From contig QHTS01000095.1 in NCBI GenBank assembly GCA_003220905.1, positions 1-8,465 of the forward strand: a stretch of DNA of 8,465 nt, in the 5' to 3' direction. Below are positions 5,809 through 8,465 of this stretch, one piece after another. The position numbers and the translations under genes are program-made. Position 1 is the first letter of the stretch; every line of letters begins with the position of its first letter. The stretch comes from Gemmatimonadota bacterium (lineage in GTDB: Bacteria; Gemmatimonadota; Gemmatimonadetes; Gemmatimonadales; GWC2-71-9). Below the pieces are notes generated by a model that ran no database searches, was not told where the DNA came from, and saw only the letters and a list, made by a program, of their open reading frames with translations.

Positions 5809-8465
5809 ATGTACAAGGGTTGGTTCACCAAGATCTTCGGGACCCAGTTCCAGCGGGAGTTGAAGCGCATCCGCCCGATCGTGGACGCGATTCATCGCCA
5901 CGAAGAGCGTCTCAAAACGCTGTCGGACGGAGAGCTGCAGGGCCAGACGCCGAAGCTGCGCGGCCTCATCGCCGAGCGCACGAGCGCGCTGGCTGCGGAG
6001 GTCGAGCGTCTGAAGCGGGAGAAGCACGGCTGCCCGGACGCCGACCAGCGTGTGGAGCTCAGCCAGAAGTTGTCCCAGGCCGAGGCGGCCTACGTCAAGG
6101 CGCTGCAGGTGGCCCTGAACGACGACCTGCCGGAGGCCTTCGCCACAGTCCGCGAGGCGTGCCGCCGGCTGGTGGGCGGCGAGGTGGTGGTCACCGGCCA
6201 CGCCCTCAAGTGGGACATGGTGCCGTACGACGTGCAGCTGATCGGCGGCATCGTGCTGCATCAGGGGAAGATCGCCGAGATGGCGACGGGCGAGGGCAAG
6301 ACGCTCGTCGCGACCCTGCCGCTGTACCTGAACGCGCTCGCGGGCCGGGGCGCCCACCTCGTCACCGTCAACAACTACCTCGCCCGTCGTGACTCGCAGT
6401 GGATGGGCCACCTCTTCACGTGGCTGGGCCTCACCGTCGGCTGCATCGACGACACGGAGCCGTCGACGCCCGAGCGCCGGGCGGCCTATCTGTGCGACAT
6501 CACGTACGGCACGAACAACGAGTTCGGCTTCGACTACCTCCGCGACAACATGGTGTTCACGCTGGAGCAGCGCGTCCAGCGGGGGCACGCCTATGCGATC
6601 ATCGACGAGGTCGACTCGATTCTGATCGACGAAGCCCGCACGCCGCTCATCATCTCGGGTGCCGTCGGCAGCGAGTCGGACGAGAAATACGCGCAGTTCA
6701 ATGCACAAGTCGTCCAGCTGGTGCGGAAACAGACCGCCGTCGTGAACGATCTCATCGCCCGGGCGGAGCCGCTCCTCGCCGACGAGAAAACGGCGTACCA
6801 GGGCGCGGTCCTCCTGTACCAGGCGCAGCTCGGGATGCCCAAGAACAAGAAGCTCCTGAAACTGCTCCAGGAGCCCGGGGTGAAGTCCCAGGTTCAGCGC
6901 GTGGAGCTCGACGTGATGGCCGACCGCAAGCTACCCGCGCGCGAGCAGAAGATGCGCCACGTCGAGGAGGACCTCTACTTCGTGCTCGACGAGCGGGGCC
7001 ACTCCGTGCACCTCACCGATAAGGGCGTGGAGACGATGTCGCCCCAGGACCCGGACCTGTTCGTGGTCCCGGATATCTCGCACGCGGTACACGAGATCGA
7101 GCGCGACGAGACCCTCTCACCCAAGGAGAAGATCGAGCGGCGTCGCCAGGTGGAAGCGGACTACGCCATGAAGAGCGAGACGCTGCACATCATCCACAAG
7201 CTGCTCCAGGCACACGCCCTGTATGAGCGAGAGGTGGACTACGTCGTGCAGGAGGGGAAGGTCCTGATCGTCGACGAGTTCACCGGGCGCCTCATGCACG
7301 GGCGGCGCTGGTCGGAAGGCCTGCACCAGGCCGTGGAGGCGAAGGAGGGCGTGGCGGTCCAGGAGGAGAGTCAGACCCTGGCCACCATCACCATCCAGAA
7401 CTACTTCCGGATGTACGACAAGCTCGCCGGCATGACGGGCACGGCGGAGACCGAAGAGACCGAGTTCTTCCAGATCTACGGGCTCGAGGTCGTGGTGATC
7501 CCGACCAACCGGCCGGTGCGCCGGGTGGACAAGCACGACCTCATCTACAAGACGCGACGGGAGAAGTACAACGCGATCCTCGACGAGGTCGAGCGACAGC
7601 ACGAGCGCGGCCTGCCGGTCCTCGTGGGCACGGTGAACGTGGACGTCTCCGAAACCCTGTCGCGCATGCTCAAGCGACGCGGCTTCCGGCACGAGGTGCT
7701 GAACGCCAAGTACCACCAGCGCGAAGCGGAAATCGTGGCGCAGGCGGGACAGCCGGGCGCCATCACGATCGCCACCAACATGGCCGGCCGGGGGACCGAC
7801 ATCAAACTCGGTCCCGGGGTGAAAAAGTGTCAGGTGTGCGGGATCACGGCGCACGAGGCCCCCTTCGGCCAGCAGATCGAGCGGCCCGACCTCCCGGCCG
7901 AGGAGCTCAAGCGGCTCGGCTGCAGTGACGATCCCCCGTGCGGCCTCGTGATCGTCGGCACCGAGCGGCACGAAGCGCGGCGCATCGACCGGCAGCTGCG
8001 CGGCCGCTCCGGCCGCCAGGGCGATCCGGGCCAGAGCGTGTTCTTCCTGTCGCTCGAGGACGACCTCATGCGGCTGTTCGGGTCGGACCGCATCGCGCGC
8101 TGGATGGACCGGACCGGCGCGGAGGAGAACGAGGTCATCACCCACCCATGGGTGACGAGCGCCATCGGGCAGGCCCAGAAGCGCGTCGAATTGCAGAACT
8201 TCCAGGCCCGCAAGAAGCTCCTCGAATACGACGATGTGATGAACCAGCAGCGGGAGGTGATCTATTCGCTGCGCCTGTTCGCGCTCGAGGGAGGGGAGGA
8301 GCTCAAGGCGGAGGCGCTGCGCATGGTCGAGCAGGCCGTCGCCGGGCTCGCCGACGAGCTGATCGGCGACACGAAGGATGCCTACCAGTGGGATCGCGCC
8401 CTGATGGAGACCGAGTTCCTGCTGAAATTCCTGGTCTCCGTCCCGGGCGTCACCGACCCCGCGAG
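5809..8465 (+). CDS. secA: Preprotein translocase ATPase SecA, 3'-truncated by the window edge
   Basis: SecA is the ATP-driven motor that pushes unfolded preproteins through SecYEG. The window holds 885 codons, open to the last base. NBD1 has Walker A MATGEGKT (158-165), YGTNNEFGFDYLRDNM (233-248) and Walker B DEVD (266-269). The cross-linking domain is enlarged and includes MPKNKKLLKLL and EEDLYFVLDE, leading to VDEFTGRLMHGRRWSEGLHQA (488-508). NBD2 has EIVAQAGQPGAITIATNMAG with AGRGTD at 659-664 and the arginine finger region GTERHE...RQLRGRSGRQGDPG (717-741). The helical part shows LLEYDDVMNQQR (804-815). Walker A falls about 55 residues later than in E. coli because of a charged helical insertion at roughly 56-106 and the extra KWDMVPYDVQ region; both are typical of Bacteroidota-group SecA. 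Between AGRGTD and GTERHE lies a loop with Cys674, Cys677, Cys705 and Cys711. The scaffold end and any C-terminal zinc/SecB-binding tail are beyond the window. Confidence 0.98.
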   Translation, partial: MYKGWFTKIFGTQFQRELKRIRPIVDAIHRHEERLKTLSDGELQGQTPKLRGLIAERTSALAAEVERLKREKHGCPDADQRVELSQKLSQAEAAYVKALQVALNDDLPEAFATVREACRRLVGGEVVVTGHALKWDMVPYDVQLIGGIVLHQGKIAEMATGEGKTLVATLPLYLNALAGRGAHLVTVNNYLARRDSQWMGHLFTWLGLTVGCIDDTEPSTPERRAAYLCDITYGTNNEFGFDYLRDNMVFTLEQRVQRGHAYAIIDEVDSILIDEARTPLIISGAVGSESDEKYAQFNAQVVQLVRKQTAVVNDLIARAEPLLADEKTAYQGAVLLYQAQLGMPKNKKLLKLLQEPGVKSQVQRVELDVMADRKLPAREQKMRHVEEDLYFVLDERGHSVHLTDKGVETMSPQDPDLFVVPDISHAVHEIERDETLSPKEKIERRRQVEADYAMKSETLHIIHKLLQAHALYEREVDYVVQEGKVLIVDEFTGRLMHGRRWSEGLHQAVEAKEGVAVQEESQTLATITIQNYFRMYDKLAGMTGTAETEETEFFQIYGLEVVVIPTNRPVRRVDKHDLIYKTRREKYNAILDEVERQHERGLPVLVGTVNVDVSETLSRMLKRRGFRHEVLNAKYHQREAEIVAQAGQPGAITIATNMAGRGTDIKLGPGVKKCQVCGITAHEAPFGQQIERPDLPAEELKRLGCSDDPPCGLVIVGTERHEARRIDRQLRGRSGRQGDPGQSVFFLSLEDDLMRLFGSDRIARWMDRTGAEENEVITHPWVTSAIGQAQKRVELQNFQARKKLLEYDDVMNQQREVIYSLRLFALEGGEELKAEALRMVEQAVAGLADELIGDTKDAYQWDRALMETEFLLKFLVSVPGVTDPA

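Noticed and set aside
5530..6708. Long minus-strand open frames opposite nadD and secA, here and at 7117-8145
   Set aside because: nadD and secA are unmistakable on the plus strand; the antisense products lack family motifs and look like codon-bias shadows.
8143..8154. Palindrome CACCCATGGGTG that could be an operator
   Set aside because: It falls in the codons for the conserved HPWVT of SecA, deep in a coding region, and is explained by the protein sequence.
1..8465. CRISPR, tRNA/rRNA, insertion sequence or defence system
   Set aside because: No direct-repeat arrays, cloverleaf or rRNA-like stretches, transposase motifs or terminal inverted repeats were seen; coding genes fill the window.

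Overview
The window is a single co-directional run of eight protein-coding genes on the + strand, with essentially no non-coding DNA. Five of the seven junctions overlap (by 16, 4, 17, 4 and 4 nt) and the other two gaps are 6 and 7 nt. I see no promoter, terminator, RNA gene, mobile element or CRISPR array, so the window looks like the inside of one long operon. The first gene is cut at its 5' end and the last at its 3' end.

Organism: the DNA is strongly GC-rich, with codon third positions mostly G or C. SecA carries the long architecture known from Bacteroidota and relatives: an extra charged helical segment near the N-terminus, the KWDMVPYDVQLIGG signature, and an enlarged preprotein cross-linking domain containing a LPKNK-like motif (here MPKNK). 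BamD and outer-membrane-type lipoproteins indicate a diderm. High GC plus an FCB-type SecA points best to Gemmatimonadota, inferred without any database search; another GC-rich FCB lineage is possible.

Layout: (1) 1-2778, nucleotide-sugar block: UDP-glucose 6-dehydrogenase (5' truncated), a UDP-glucuronate decarboxylase (UDP-xylose synthase), and an NAD-dependent epimerase most like UDP-glucuronate 4-epimerases. Together they make UDP-glucuronate and then UDP-xylose and probably UDP-galacturonate for envelope or extracellular polysaccharide. (2) 2762-5231, tetratricopeptide block: a TPR protein without a signal peptide, a TPR lipoprotein, and a BamD-like lipoprotein of the outer-membrane beta-barrel assembly machine. 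(3) 5238-8465, housekeeping block: NadD (nicotinate-nucleotide adenylyltransferase) and the first 885 codons of SecA, the preprotein translocase motor.

Most of the set serves the cell envelope: surface sugar precursors, outer-membrane protein insertion and protein export, with NadD as a metabolic passenger. The most unusual features are a four-cysteine loop in the second nucleotide-binding domain of SecA, resembling a small zinc-binding knuckle, and the pair of uncharacterised TPR proteins fused by overlapping translation to bamD. I see no defence system or other clearly new multi-gene system.
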